Source: Acrocarpospora catenulata
GTDB lineage: Bacteria > Actinomycetota > Actinomycetes > Streptosporangiales > Streptosporangiaceae
DNA length: 64,000 nt
Direction of reading: 5' to 3'
NCBI RefSeq assembly: GCF_018476525.1
Contig: NZ_JAHCST010000009.1
Location: forward strand, 124,001-188,000
The position numbers and the translations under genes are program-made. Every line of letters starts with the position of its first letter. Within the stretch, counting starts at the first letter, position 1. A model generated the notes under the pieces. That model was given only the letters and a program-made list of their open reading frames with translations, did not search any database and had not been told where the DNA came from. Positions 26,084 through 34,831 of this stretch are shown here, piece after piece.

Positions 26084-27013
26084 ATGAGCATCCGGTGGCG
26101 GCGCCGTGAGGGCCTGCACGCCCTCCTCTGGCTGTCGCCGTGGCTGGCCGGTTTCGCGGTGTTCTTCCTCTATCCGCTGCTGGCCACGGTCTACTTCTCC
26201 TTCCACCGCTACGACATGTTCACGCTGGAGTTCATCGGCCTGGACAACTACCGGTACCTGCTGCACGATCCGCGCGCCCTGGTCGCGATCAAGAACACGC
26301 TCTGGCTGGTGGCCTTCATGGTCCCGGTCCAGCTGGTCTTCGCGCTGGGGCTGGCCCAGCTGGTCACCCGGCTGAAGACGGGCGCCGGGCTCTTCCGTAC
26401 CGTCTTCTACCTGCCCTCGCTGGTGCCGCTGGTGGCCGGGACGGTCTCCTTCGTCTTCCTGCTCAACCCGGCCACCGGGCCGCTCAACGAGGCGCTCCGG
26501 GTGATCGGCGTCTCGGGGCCCGACTGGTTCGGCGACCCCGCCTGGTCCAAGCCGAGCCTGACCCTGCTGGGCATGTGGGGGATCGGCAACGTCATGGTGA
26601 TCTTCCTGGCCGCCCTGCTGGACGTGCCCCGCCACCTGTACGAGGCGGCCGAGATCGACGGTGCGGGCGCGTGGCGGCGCTTCCGCAGCATCACGCTGCC
26701 GATGATCTCGCCGGTGCTGATGTTCTCCGCGGTCACCGGGGTGATCTACGCCCTGCAGTACTTCACCCAGGCGATGATCGCCGCCCGGGTGGCCTCCGGC
26801 ACCACCGACTCGCCCGGGACCACCTTCGTGCCCGGTTATCCGGAGATGTCCACGCTCACCCTGCCGCAGTGGCTCTTCTACGCGGGCTTCCGCGACTACT
26901 CCATGGGCTACGCCTGCGTGCTCGCGCTGGTGCTGTTCGCCGCGTCCATGGTGTTCACGCTGGTCCTGCTGCGCCGCTTCCGCGGCCTGGACGAGGAAGC
27001 GGGCGTCCGGTGA
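26084..27013 (+). CDS. Sugar ABC transporter permease (first subunit)
   Basis: 309 residues with six hydrophobic segments and the EAA loop Y-E-A-A-E-I-D-G-A-G-A-W-R-R-F followed by I-T-L-P. This is the MalF/UgpA type (CUT1). It begins four bases after the binding-protein stop and its stop overlaps the next GTG. Together with the 27010 product it forms the membrane channel. Confidence 0.92.
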   Translation: MSIRWRRREGLHALLWLSPWLAGFAVFFLYPLLATVYFSFHRYDMFTLEFIGLDNYRYLLHDPRALVAIKNTLWLVAFMVPVQLVFALGLAQLVTRLKTGAGLFRTVFYLPSLVPLVAGTVSFVFLLNPATGPLNEALRVIGVSGPDWFGDPAWSKPSLTLLGMWGIGNVMVIFLAALLDVPRHLYEAAEIDGAGAWRRFRSITLPMISPVLMFSAVTGVIYALQYFTQAMIAARVASGTTDSPGTTFVPGYPEMSTLTLPQWLFYAGFRDYSMGYACVLALVLFAASMVFTLVLLRRFRGLDEEAGVR

Positions 27014-27846
27014 GGGGCACGCGCGCCCGCAGGGCGCTGTACTGGATCGCCACCCACGCGCTGGCCCTGGCGCTGGCGGCGATGTTCCTGGCTCCGCTGG
27101 TGTTCGTCGGCCTGACCTCGCTGATGACCGATCAGCAGGCGCTGACCAGCCAACTCTGGCCGCACAGCTGGAACTGGGACAACTTCGCCGAGGTGTTCGA
27201 ACGCTCGCCGCTGCTGCGCTGGCTGGCCAACACCCTGCTGTACGCGGTGCTCGGCACCGCCGCCATGCTGCTGTCGTCGATCCCGGTGGCGTACGCGCTG
27301 GCCCGGTTCCGCTTCCCCGGGCGCCGGCTGGCCTTCCTGCTGGTCATCACGATGATGATGTTGCCGCCGCAGGTGGTCGCCGTACCGGTCTACCTGATCT
27401 GGGCCAGGGCCGGGCTGACCGGCACGCTGTGGCCGCTGATCCTGCCGATGCTGCTCGGCGACGCCTTCTCGATCTTCCTGCTCAGGCAGTTCCTGCTGAC
27501 CATCCCCAAAGAGTACGTCGAGGCGGCCCGGGTGGACGGCTGCTCGGACCTGCGGACGCTGATCCGGGTGATCCTGCCGATGGCCCGCCCGGCGGTCGCC
27601 GCGGTGGCCCTGTTCCAGTTCTTCTACTGCTGGAACGACTATTACGGGCCGCTGCTGTACGCCTCCACGAATCTCGACAACTGGACTCTGTCTCTCGGAT
27701 TGGCCTCGTTCAAGGCGCTGCACAGCGTGCAGTGGAATCTCACCATGGCGGCCACCCTGCTGGTCATGGCACCGGTCATCATCGTGTTCTTCCTCGCCCA
27801 GCGGGTCTTCATCGAAGGCGTCACCCTGACAGGAGTGAAAGGCTGA
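27010..27846 (+). CDS. Sugar ABC transporter permease (second subunit)
   Basis: 278 residues, six hydrophobic segments, EAA loop E-Y-V-E-A-A-R-V-D-G-C-S-D-L-R-T-L followed by I-L-P-M. MalG/UgpE type. The GTG start overlaps the previous stop (GTGA). No cognate glycosidase or ATPase gene follows directly; the next gene is a membrane-anchored protein of unknown role. Confidence 0.92.
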   Translation: MRGTRARRALYWIATHALALALAAMFLAPLVFVGLTSLMTDQQALTSQLWPHSWNWDNFAEVFERSPLLRWLANTLLYAVLGTAAMLLSSIPVAYALARFRFPGRRLAFLLVITMMMLPPQVVAVPVYLIWARAGLTGTLWPLILPMLLGDAFSIFLLRQFLLTIPKEYVEAARVDGCSDLRTLIRVILPMARPAVAAVALFQFFYCWNDYYGPLLYASTNLDNWTLSLGLASFKALHSVQWNLTMAATLLVMAPVIIVFFLAQRVFIEGVTLTGVKG

Positions 27847-27934
27847 TTTACGGATTCGTACGGCTGCAGTCCGCCTCTCGACAGAGGTGCCCTCACGTTT
27901 CACGATGAAAATCGCGAACAACTTGGGGGGTGCC

Positions 27935-29119
27935 GTGGCACGGAAATCCTGGGCTGACCTCGCGTTCAGTGGATTTCTCGTCCTTACTCTGGCGGGTGTG
28001 ACCGCGCTCCTGATCCGCCCGTCCGCCACACCTCGGCCGCCGCGCCCGCCGGTCGAGCCCGGTTTCCCGGCCGAGCCGGCCGCCTTCCCGTCCGCGCGGG
28101 CGGTCTGGCCCGAGGCCGTCGTCAAGATCCCGGCCTGGTCGTTCCGTGACTGGCCGCTGCGCCCGCTGGCCCGCATGGACGCGACACAGGTGCTCATGGA
28201 GGAGGTGGCCGAACCGGGCCAGGAGTCCTGGCTGGTCGCCTTCAACCTCCAGATGGGCGTAGGCCGGCCCCTGGTGTCCCTGCCCAACGACAAGGACCGC
28301 GACGAGCACCAGATCACCGCGGCCGCCGCCACGGACGGCGCGGTCGCCTGGTACCGCACGGTCCAGGAGAAGTCCGGCACGGTCGGCGAACTCTGGACGA
28401 AGACGGCCGCGGGCAAGGCCGTGCTCCTGGCCACCATCCCCGGGGTCACCGCCGGCCGCGATCCCGAACTGGCCATCATCGGCCAGGACCTGCTCTGGTC
28501 GTTCCCCCAGGGCGGTGTCGACCGTATCCCGCTCGCGGGCGGGGAACGGCAGCGTGTGCCGGACACGGACGGCATGCGGATCAAGGACTGGCCGTGGATC
28601 GGGAACGAACACCGCCTGATCAACACGGCCACCGGCGAGCGCATCACCATCCGCGCCCCCGCCCAGGCCGACATCGACTGCGGCCCCGACTGGTGCGTGG
28701 GCACCCAGACCGTCGCCACGGCCACCGAACGGGTCTTCATCCAGCGCCCCGACGGCTCCCGGCGTACCGAACTCCCGCCCTGGGTGGTCTCCCCGCTCGG
28801 CCTGCTCGGCCAGCGTTACCTGCTCCTGCGGACCGTCCCCCAGCGCGGCGCCCCCGCCAACGGCAACATCCCCGGCTCCGTCGTGTACGACGTCGAGACC
28901 GGCGTCACCGCCACCCTGACCAGCCGCTACGGCCCCGAACCCGTGCACGGCCCCGTCGGCGTGGCTAATTCCCTCATCTACTGGGCCACCAGCGACAAGG
29001 CCACCGAACCCCCCAAGAGCGACATCAAACGCAATTTGGTCAGCTCGGCCTCGGCCTATCAGGGCGCGGACATCCCTGAGAAGTACTGGCTCCTGGACAG
29101 CTCCGCCATGAACAGCTGA
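27935..29119 (+). CDS. Membrane-anchored protein of unknown function, probable extracytoplasmic beta-propeller
   Basis: About 394 residues from a GTG preceded by TTGGGGGG. One hydrophobic segment (about 9-26) and a proline-rich linker (P-R-P-P-R-P-P) place the rest outside the membrane. The body is strand-rich with repeated short motifs (A-V-A-W-Y-R-T, D-L-L-W-S-F, L-I-Y-W-A-T) like propeller blades of actinobacterial sensor-like proteins. I do not recognise a catalytic site. It lies 88 bases after the permease gene and might be read through from it. Confidence 0.65.
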   Translation: MARKSWADLAFSGFLVLTLAGVTALLIRPSATPRPPRPPVEPGFPAEPAAFPSARAVWPEAVVKIPAWSFRDWPLRPLARMDATQVLMEEVAEPGQESWLVAFNLQMGVGRPLVSLPNDKDRDEHQITAAAATDGAVAWYRTVQEKSGTVGELWTKTAAGKAVLLATIPGVTAGRDPELAIIGQDLLWSFPQGGVDRIPLAGGERQRVPDTDGMRIKDWPWIGNEHRLINTATGERITIRAPAQADIDCGPDWCVGTQTVATATERVFIQRPDGSRRTELPPWVVSPLGLLGQRYLLLRTVPQRGAPANGNIPGSVVYDVETGVTATLTSRYGPEPVHGPVGVANSLIYWATSDKATEPPKSDIKRNLVSSASAYQGADIPEKYWLLDSSAMNS

Positions 29120-29154
29120 ACCGGCGACGGCCCTATGCAGGCAAGGAGAGGTCG

Positions 29155-29805
29155 GTGCGGCGCTTCACCCCCCAGTTCCAGGGCCGGCCGTGGCCGGACG
29201 GTGCCCGGGTCCTGCACGTCTATGCCCTGCCCGACCCGGGCGTCGACGCCGGTGTGCTGGCGCTGGCCTCCGCGTGCCGTCCGGCCATGATCGGCTACCC
29301 GCTCGCCATGGTGGCCGATGACCGGCTGCACATGACCATCGAGATGATCACCGACGTCACCGCTGACGCCATCACCCCCCAGGAGCGTGCCGAACTCGCC
29401 GCCGCGCTCAGCCGGCAGCTGGCCGACCTCGCCCCGGTCACGGTGCTGTGCGGGTCGCCGCTCGCGGGGCAGGCGGGCGTACTGCTGGACGCCCACCCCG
29501 ACGACGGCGTGACCGCCCTGCGCGAGCGCGTGCGCGCCGCCGTACGGGAGACGCGGGGCCCGGCGGCGGTGCAGAACGATGAGGGCCGGCCGCACATGTC
29601 GCTGGCCTACGCCTACGCCGAGGCCGACTCCGGCGCGTTGCAGTCCACACTGCGCCGGGTGTCCCCCAGCCACGCGCCGCTCACGATCTCCGCCGTGCAC
29701 CTGCTGGACGTGGCCTTCCATCAGCGCGCGCAGCAGGACGGCCAGACGGGGTGGGAGCTGTCCTGGACCGACGTCGCCCGCATCCCACTCAGGCTCGGTC
29801 AGTAA
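29155..29805 (+). CDS. 2H phosphoesterase (2'-5' RNA ligase-like family)
   Basis: 216 residues with the two H-x-[S/T] motifs that define the 2H superfamily: L-H-M-T-I-E near residue 60 and P-H-M-S-L-A-Y near residue 145. These enzymes cut cyclic phosphodiesters or join 2'-5' RNA ends. The GTG start is preceded by AAGGAGAGG. The physiological substrate cannot be told. It is followed by a strong terminator. Confidence 0.85.
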   Translation: MRRFTPQFQGRPWPDGARVLHVYALPDPGVDAGVLALASACRPAMIGYPLAMVADDRLHMTIEMITDVTADAITPQERAELAAALSRQLADLAPVTVLCGSPLAGQAGVLLDAHPDDGVTALRERVRAAVRETRGPAAVQNDEGRPHMSLAYAYAEADSGALQSTLRRVSPSHAPLTISAVHLLDVAFHQRAQQDGQTGWELSWTDVARIPLRLGQ

Positions 29806-29835
29806 CCCCCGGATCACACGAAAGTGATCCGGGGG
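29806..29835. terminator. Terminator after the 2H phosphoesterase gene
   Basis: A perfect 12-base stem (CCCCCGGATCAC at 29806-29817 and its complement at 29824-29835) with loop ACGAAA begins right at the stop codon of the preceding gene. Confidence 0.85.
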
Positions 29836-29853
29836 TCGGCGGCTCAGCCTTGG

Positions 29854-30098
29854 TCAGCAGGTGACCGGGTCCCATGGACGGGCGACGGCGCCCGCCTTAA
29901 CCCAGCCGGTCCTGCCGTTGGCCGAATCCCAGAGGTAGAACCAGCGCTCCCCGGCGCCATTGATCACTTGGCAGTGCAGGAACACGACGTCCCGACACGG
30001 CGTACGGCTGGATGCTGAGCACCGAGCCGGGCTGTGTCTACATCGAGGCGTACGTCCAGACTCCGACAGGAAACGGCCCAACCGCCCGCACCCAGTGT
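29854..30098 (-). pseudogene. Remnant of an SH3-like domain protein
   Basis: On the minus strand the frame ending at 29854 encodes a C-terminus like a bacterial SH3b domain (V-F-L-H-C-Q-V, W-F-Y-L-W-D-S, G-R-T-G-W-V-K-A-G-A-V). The matching upstream part (T-Q-P-G-S-V-L-S-I-Q-P-Y-A) is in another frame and follows a stop codon, and no signal peptide remains. This looks like a decayed secreted protein gene. The assignment is tentative. Confidence 0.35.
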
Positions 30099-31016
30099 CT
30101 ATGACCCGGCGCGCAGGGCGACCGCCTGGAGGAGGGCATCCCGGCATGCTCGGATGGCAGGGTGCCTGCTGCGGCCGCGCCGTACGGCGGTGAAGAGGCG
30201 TCGTGCGCGCTGACCCCGAGGCAGTTGCCGCAGGGTGACGGTCGGGGGCTGTCCGCACCAGACGAGGTCGGGAAGGAAGGCTGCGGCGTGTCCGTGCTGG
30301 ACGAGGCGAAGGTGGAGCAGCAGGTCGGTGGTCTCGAACCGTACGTCGGGTTCGAAACCGGCGTTGCGGCACAAGGTCATGGCCCAGTGCCGCGCGGTCG
30401 TGCCTTCGGGTTCCATCACCCAGGGGTGGTCCGCGAGTGAGCGCAGCGCCGCCATCGGGCCGTCGGCGTCCAGACCGTGGGCCGGTTCGGGCAGCGCGAG
30501 GTGAAGGGGGTCGTCAAGCAGGTCCTCCTGATCGAGCCCGGCGGGCCGCGGGTTGGGGTTACCGGGGTATTCCTCGGCGAGAACCAGGTCGAAGTCACGG
30601 GCCTGCAGGGCGGGCAGCGCCTTTTCCGGTTCCATGTGCGTGACGTGGACGCGCAGGTGCGGGTGGAGGTCACGCAGCAGGCTGAGCGCGGTCGGGACCA
30701 GGGCCAGGGCGGCCGTCTGGAACGAGGCGATGCGCAGTGTGCCGGTCAGCTCGGTCAGGGAGGCGGAGATCTCCGCCTCCGCGCGTTCGAGGCGTTCGAG
30801 AACCGCTTCGGTGTGGGCGACGAGGATCTCGGCCTGCTCGGTCAGCCGCACCCGCCGCCCCACCGGTTCCAGCAGGCGGACTCCCACCTCCGTTTCCAGC
30901 TGCGAGAGCTGCTGGGAGACGGAGGAAGGAGCGTAGGACAGGGCGGCGGCGACGGCCGCCAGCGTGCCGCGGTGCTTGAGTTCGCGCAGCAGGCGCAGCC
31001 GGTGCAGGTCGAACAT
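30099..31016 (-). CDS. LysR-type transcriptional regulator
   Basis: 305 residues. The N-terminal helix-turn-helix is clear (L-H-R-L-R-L-L-R-E-L-K-H-R-G-T-L-A-A-V-A-A-A-L, S-S-V-S-Q-Q-L-S-Q-L-E), followed by the two-lobed effector domain (L-R-I-A-S-F-Q-T-A-A). The ATG at 31016 starts 2 residues before the first helix; the frame extends 19 codons further without need. It is divergent from the fused lyase-hydrolase gene at 31114 and probably controls it in response to an amino-acid-like effector. A T-N11-A palindrome lies between the two genes. Confidence 0.9.
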   Translation of the reverse strand: MFDLHRLRLLRELKHRGTLAAVAAALSYAPSSVSQQLSQLETEVGVRLLEPVGRRVRLTEQAEILVAHTEAVLERLERAEAEISASLTELTGTLRIASFQTAALALVPTALSLLRDLHPHLRVHVTHMEPEKALPALQARDFDLVLAEEYPGNPNPRPAGLDQEDLLDDPLHLALPEPAHGLDADGPMAALRSLADHPWVMEPEGTTARHWAMTLCRNAGFEPDVRFETTDLLLHLRLVQHGHAAAFLPDLVWCGQPPTVTLRQLPRGQRARRLFTAVRRGRSRHPAIRACRDALLQAVALRAGS

Positions 31017-31039
31017 CAGCAGATCGCCGCCCCCTAATA

Positions 31040-31054
31040 ATCGGATTTTCCGAT
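31040..31054. promoter_or_regulatory. Candidate LysR binding site ATCGGA-TTT-TCCGAT
   Basis: A perfect 15-base palindrome in the 97-base divergent region between the LysR gene and the lyase-hydrolase gene. It contains the T-N11-A pattern of LysR-type operators (T31041, A31053). Confidence 0.5.
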
Positions 31055-31113
31055 GACTATAGGTCGAAAACATCCGCTGGACCGATCGTAGGGCGGTATC
31101 GCACCCTGAACGT

Positions 31114-33453
31114 GTGTCCGAGAACGTGTCCTCTCTCCTTTTTGCGCGGCCCGGCGCCCGTACCTGGAGATGTGCCTCCGCGCCCGTCGAGGTGCGGGCC
31201 TTCCACGCCGCCCTGCCCGGCTACTCCCCCACACCGCTGACCGAACTCCCGGCGCTGGCTGCGGAGTTGGGGGTCGGCCGGGTCTTCGTCAAGGACGAGT
31301 CGTGCCGTCTGGAGCTGCCCGCGTTCAAGGCGCTGGGCGCGTCCTGGGCGGTCCACCGCGCACTGTCCGAGCGGGCCGCGACCGGCCAAGTCACCCTGGT
31401 GACCGCCACCGACGGCAACCACGGCCGGGCGGTGGCCCGCATGGCGCGCCTGCTCGGGCAGCAGGCCCACGTTTTCGTTCCGCAGGGCGTACATCCGCAG
31501 GCCGTGGCGGCCATCCTGGCCGAGCAGGCGCGGGTCACCGAGGTCGCGGGGTCGTACGACGAGGCCGTACGCTTGGCGGCCAAGGAGGCGGCCACGCCGG
31601 ACACGGTCCTGGTCCAGGACACCGCCTGGCCCGGCTACGAGGAGATCCCGGGGTGGATCGTCGAGGGCTATTCCACCCTCTGCGCCGAGATCGATGAGCA
31701 GCTGACCGCCGAAGGAGTCACCGAAGGACCTGACCTCGTCTCCATACCGGTGGGCGTGGGGTCACTGGCCCAGGCCGTCGTCACCCACTACCGCAGCCGC
31801 CCGTCCGGACGGGCTCCGGCGCTGTTGTCGGTGGAGCCGGAGGCCGCGGCCTGCGTCCTCGAAAGCCTCACCCTCGGTGAACCCGTCGCCATCACCACCG
31901 GCGAAACCATCATGGCCGGGCTGAACTGCGGCACCCCGTCCAGCATCGCCTGGCCCTTCCTGCACGGCGGGCTGGACGCCGCCGTCGCCGTCCCCGACGA
32001 CGACAGCACCCGCGCCGCCGCCGACCTCGCCGCGCTCGGCGTCTCCTCGGGTCCCTGCGGGGCCGCGTCGCTCGCCGGTCTCCGCGCGGTGCTCACCGGC
32101 ACGGGCGCCGAAGAACGCCGTACGGCGCTCGGGCTCGACCCCACCTCGGTGGTCGTGCTGCTGAGCACCGAGGGCCCGGCCGCCAACCCGCAGACCCCCG
32201 CCGCGGACAAGATCACCATCAATGGCGACCGCCTGTGGCAGTCCCTGATGGACCTCGCCGAAATCGGCGCGTACGACGACGAGCGCACCGGCCTGCGCGG
32301 CGTCAACCGCCTCGCCCTCACCGACGCCGACGCGGCCGGCCGCCGCCAGGTCATCGCGTGGATGCGGCAGGCCGGCCTGGCCGTCCGCATCGACCGGATG
32401 GGCAACATCTACGGCCGGCGCGAGGGCGGCGACCCCACCGCGGCCCCGGTCCTGACCGGCTCGCACATCGACAGCGTCGCCACCGCCGGCGCCTTCGACG
32501 GCTGCCTCGGCGTCCTGGGCGGCCTCGAAGTCGTCCGCACCCTCAACGAACGCGGCATCACCACCCGCCGCCCCATCGAGGTGGCCGTCTTCACCGAGGA
32601 GGAAGGCGTCCGTTTCGGCACCGACATGCTCGGCAGCGCCGTCGCCGCCGGTCGCCTCACCCAGGAGTACGCCCACGCCCTGACCGACCGTGACGGCCGC
32701 ACCCTCGGCGGCGAACTCGCCCGCACCGGCTTCGACGGCGCCGCCGAGGTCCGCCTCGCCCCGCCGTACGCCTACGTCGAATGCCACATCGAACAGGGCC
32801 CGGTCCTCGCCGAGAACGGCGTCGAAATCGGCGTCGTCACCGGCGTTCAGGGCATCTCCTGGCAGGAGATCACCATCCACGGCCGCGCCGCCCACGCCGG
32901 CACCACCCCCACCCACCTGCGCGCCGACGCGGGGCTCGCGGCCGCGCAGATCATCGTCCACCTGCGGACCATGGTCGACTCCGGCGCCTACGGCGACCTG
33001 CGCGCCACCGTCGGCCACCTCAGCGTCCACCCTGATCTGACCAACATCGTCCCGGCCCGCGCCGAACTGACCGTCGACCTGCGCAACCCCGACGACGTCC
33101 AGATGGCCCGCGCCGAGGAGGCCCTCGCCACGTTCCTGCACGGGCTGGAGGGCAGCTTCTCGCTGACCACCCGGCGGATGGCCAAGACCGCCTACGTCCC
33201 CTTCGACGAAGGGGTGCAGAGAGTCATCGCGCAGGCTGCCGACGACCACGGCCTGGCGCATCTCTCCCTGCTCTCCGGCGCCGGCCACGACGCCCAGGAA
33301 ATCGCCGCGCTCTGCCCCACCGCCATGATCTTCGTACGCGGCGAGTACGACGGCATCAGCCACAACCCCCGCGAATACTCCACCCCCGAAGCGTGCGCCC
33401 ACGGCGTCGACGTCCTGGCCACCACCCTCCTACGCCTCGCCAACCAGGACTGA
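31114..33453 (+). CDS. Fusion: diaminopropionate ammonia-lyase-like domain + M20 amidohydrolase
   Basis: A single 779-codon frame encodes two complete enzymes. Residues 1 to about 355 are a fold-type II PLP enzyme of the diaminopropionate ammonia-lyase type: the PLP lysine is in P-A-F-K-A-L-G-A, with T-D-G-N-H-G-R-A-V-A and I-P-V-G-V-G-S-L downstream. Residues about 370-779 are an M20 N-carbamoyl-amino-acid/allantoate amidohydrolase with all metal ligands visible: G-S-H-I-D-S-V, E-E-E-G-V-R-F, H-I-E-Q-G-P-V-L and I-S-H-N-P-R-E-Y-S. The M20 part begins with I-T-I-N-G-D-R-L-W where a free enzyme would start, so a stop and start were lost. The GTG start is divergent from LysR. A role in degrading a ureido or diamino acid is inferred. 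Confidence 0.85.
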   Translation: MSENVSSLLFARPGARTWRCASAPVEVRAFHAALPGYSPTPLTELPALAAELGVGRVFVKDESCRLELPAFKALGASWAVHRALSERAATGQVTLVTATDGNHGRAVARMARLLGQQAHVFVPQGVHPQAVAAILAEQARVTEVAGSYDEAVRLAAKEAATPDTVLVQDTAWPGYEEIPGWIVEGYSTLCAEIDEQLTAEGVTEGPDLVSIPVGVGSLAQAVVTHYRSRPSGRAPALLSVEPEAAACVLESLTLGEPVAITTGETIMAGLNCGTPSSIAWPFLHGGLDAAVAVPDDDSTRAAADLAALGVSSGPCGAASLAGLRAVLTGTGAEERRTALGLDPTSVVVLLSTEGPAANPQTPAADKITINGDRLWQSLMDLAEIGAYDDERTGLRGVNRLALTDADAAGRRQVIAWMRQAGLAVRIDRMGNIYGRREGGDPTAAPVLTGSHIDSVATAGAFDGCLGVLGGLEVVRTLNERGITTRRPIEVAVFTEEEGVRFGTDMLGSAVAAGRLTQEYAHALTDRDGRTLGGELARTGFDGAAEVRLAPPYAYVECHIEQGPVLAENGVEIGVVTGVQGISWQEITIHGRAAHAGTTPTHLRADAGLAAAQIIVHLRTMVDSGAYGDLRATVGHLSVHPDLTNIVPARAELTVDLRNPDDVQMARAEEALATFLHGLEGSFSLTTRRMAKTAYVPFDEGVQRVIAQAADDHGLAHLSLLSGAGHDAQEIAALCPTAMIFVRGEYDGISHNPREYSTPEACAHGVDVLATTLLRLANQD

Positions 33454-33502
33454 CCGCTCCTCAACCAGTACTGACCGCTCCTCACCAGTACTGACCGCTC
33501 CT
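33442..33502. repeat. Three-copy 20-21 base tandem repeat across the stop codon of the fusion gene
   Basis: The unit A-A-C-C-A-G-T-A-C-T-G-A-C-C-G-C-T-C-C-T-C starts at 33442, 33463 and (minus one base) 33484. The first copy contains the last codons and the stop of the fusion gene, so the extra copies carry further in-line stop codons. It probably arose by slippage. Confidence 0.85.
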
Positions 33503-33535
33503 GTCGGTGGCAGTGTCCGAACTTCGGAAGGTTCC

Positions 33536-34744
33536 ATGCTCCCCGAAACCCCCTCGACTCCAGCGGCCCTCGAGCCCTTCGACGCCAACCCCGGCCACCT
33601 GCTGGCCCGGCTGATCGCCATCGACTCCGTCAACCCGGACCTCGTGGCCGGCGGCGCCGGTGAGACCGTCATCGCCGACTTCTGCGGCGAATGGCTGGCC
33701 GCCCGCGGCTTCGAGGTACACCGGCTGGAGAAGCGCCCCGGCCGCCCCTCGCTCGTCGCGATCGCCCGCGGCACCGGCGGCGGCCGGTCACTCATGCTCA
33801 ACGGCCACCTCGACACCGTGGGCCTGGCCGGCTACGACGGCGACCCGCTCGAACCGCGGATCCACGACGGCAGGATGTTCGGCCGCGGAGCCTTCGACAT
33901 GAAAGGCGGCATCGCGGCCATGATGGTCGCCGCCGCCCGCGCCACCGCCCGCGCCACCGCCCGCGCCACCGCCCGCGGCCCGCTGCGCGGCGATGTCATC
34001 CTCGCCTGCGTCGCCGACGAGGAGCACGGCAGCTCCGGCACCGAGGAGGTACTGGAGTCCTTCACCGCCGACGCGGCGATCGTCACCGAGCCCAGCCATC
34101 TCGAAGTCACCCTCGCCCACAAGGGCTTCGCCTGGTTCGAGGTGGAGATCGAAGGCCGCGCGGCCCACGGTTCGCGCCCCGAACTCGGCATCGACGCCAT
34201 CGCCAAGGCCGGCCACTTCCTGGTCGCCCTGGAGGAACTGGGACAGCGCCTCGCCCAGGGCCCGGCACACCCCCTCCTGGGCACCGGAACCGTGCACGCC
34301 TCCCTCATCCACGGCGGCCAGGAGCCCTCCACCTACCCTGCCCGCTGCCACATCACCCTCGAACGCCGAACCGTCCCCGGCGAGACCGCCGACACCGTCG
34401 AACAGGAACTGACCGCCATACTCGACAACCTCGCCACCACGGTCCCCGACTTCCGCTACCGCCTGACCCGCGGCCTACACCGCGAGCCCTTCGAGGCCGA
34501 CCCGCAGGCACCCATCGTCCGCACCCTGACCCACCACGCGCAGCAGGCCCTCGGGCACCCGCCCGTCGTACGCGCCGAATCCTTCTGGACCGACTGCGCC
34601 CTCCTCGACCGCGCGGGCATCCCCTGCCTGCTCTTCGGCGTCGACGGCGCAGGCGCCCACGCGTCCACCGAATACGTCGACCTCACCTCACTGGACCACC
34701 TCACCGCCATCCTCACCAGCACCATCGCGGACTTCTGCTCCTGA
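33536..34744 (+). CDS. M20 family deacetylase/peptidase (ArgE/DapE-like)
   Basis: 402 residues. Metal ligands and catalytic acid can be followed: N-G-H-L-D-T-V, G-R-G-A-F-D-M-K-G-G, A-D-E-E-H-G-S-S-G-T-E, V-T-E-P-S-H-L and the late A-G-A-H-A-S-T-E. The dimerisation domain (R-A-A-H-G-S-R-P) is present. It probably removes an acyl group from an amino acid, in the same pathway as the fused enzyme upstream. Between residues 135 and 148 is a threefold A-T-A-R repeat, a recent expansion in a surface helix. The start follows GGAAGG. Confidence 0.88.
   Translation: MLPETPSTPAALEPFDANPGHLLARLIAIDSVNPDLVAGGAGETVIADFCGEWLAARGFEVHRLEKRPGRPSLVAIARGTGGGRSLMLNGHLDTVGLAGYDGDPLEPRIHDGRMFGRGAFDMKGGIAAMMVAAARATARATARATARGPLRGDVILACVADEEHGSSGTEEVLESFTADAAIVTEPSHLEVTLAHKGFAWFEVEIEGRAAHGSRPELGIDAIAKAGHFLVALEELGQRLAQGPAHPLLGTGTVHASLIHGGQEPSTYPARCHITLERRTVPGETADTVEQELTAILDNLATTVPDFRYRLTRGLHREPFEADPQAPIVRTLTHHAQQALGHPPVVRAESFWTDCALLDRAGIPCLLFGVDGAGAHASTEYVDLTSLDHLTAILTSTIADFCS
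33941..33976. repeat. In-frame 12-base tandem repeat (three copies)
   Basis: GCCACCGCCCGC occurs three times in a row and encodes A-T-A-R three times within the M20 enzyme, between the metal-binding strand and G-D-V-I-L-A-C-V. The copies are identical, so it is a recent slippage event that preserves the frame. Confidence 0.9.
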
Positions 34745-34831
34745 TCCCCCGCGAAAAGCGCATCACCAAGACCAGCCAGGTAGACCACACCCACCGCACC
34801 GAGCCGATGCCGTAGGCCCTCGGGCGCGTGA

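Noticed and set aside
26908-28740. A 610-codon minus-strand frame opposite permease and membrane protein genes
   Set aside because: Low-complexity Q/R/G/H translation opposite a gene with a full set of permease features.
33941-33976. The GCCACCGCCCGC repeat as a CRISPR-like or regulatory array
   Set aside because: It is contiguous, in frame and without spacers; a simple tandem expansion inside a coding region.
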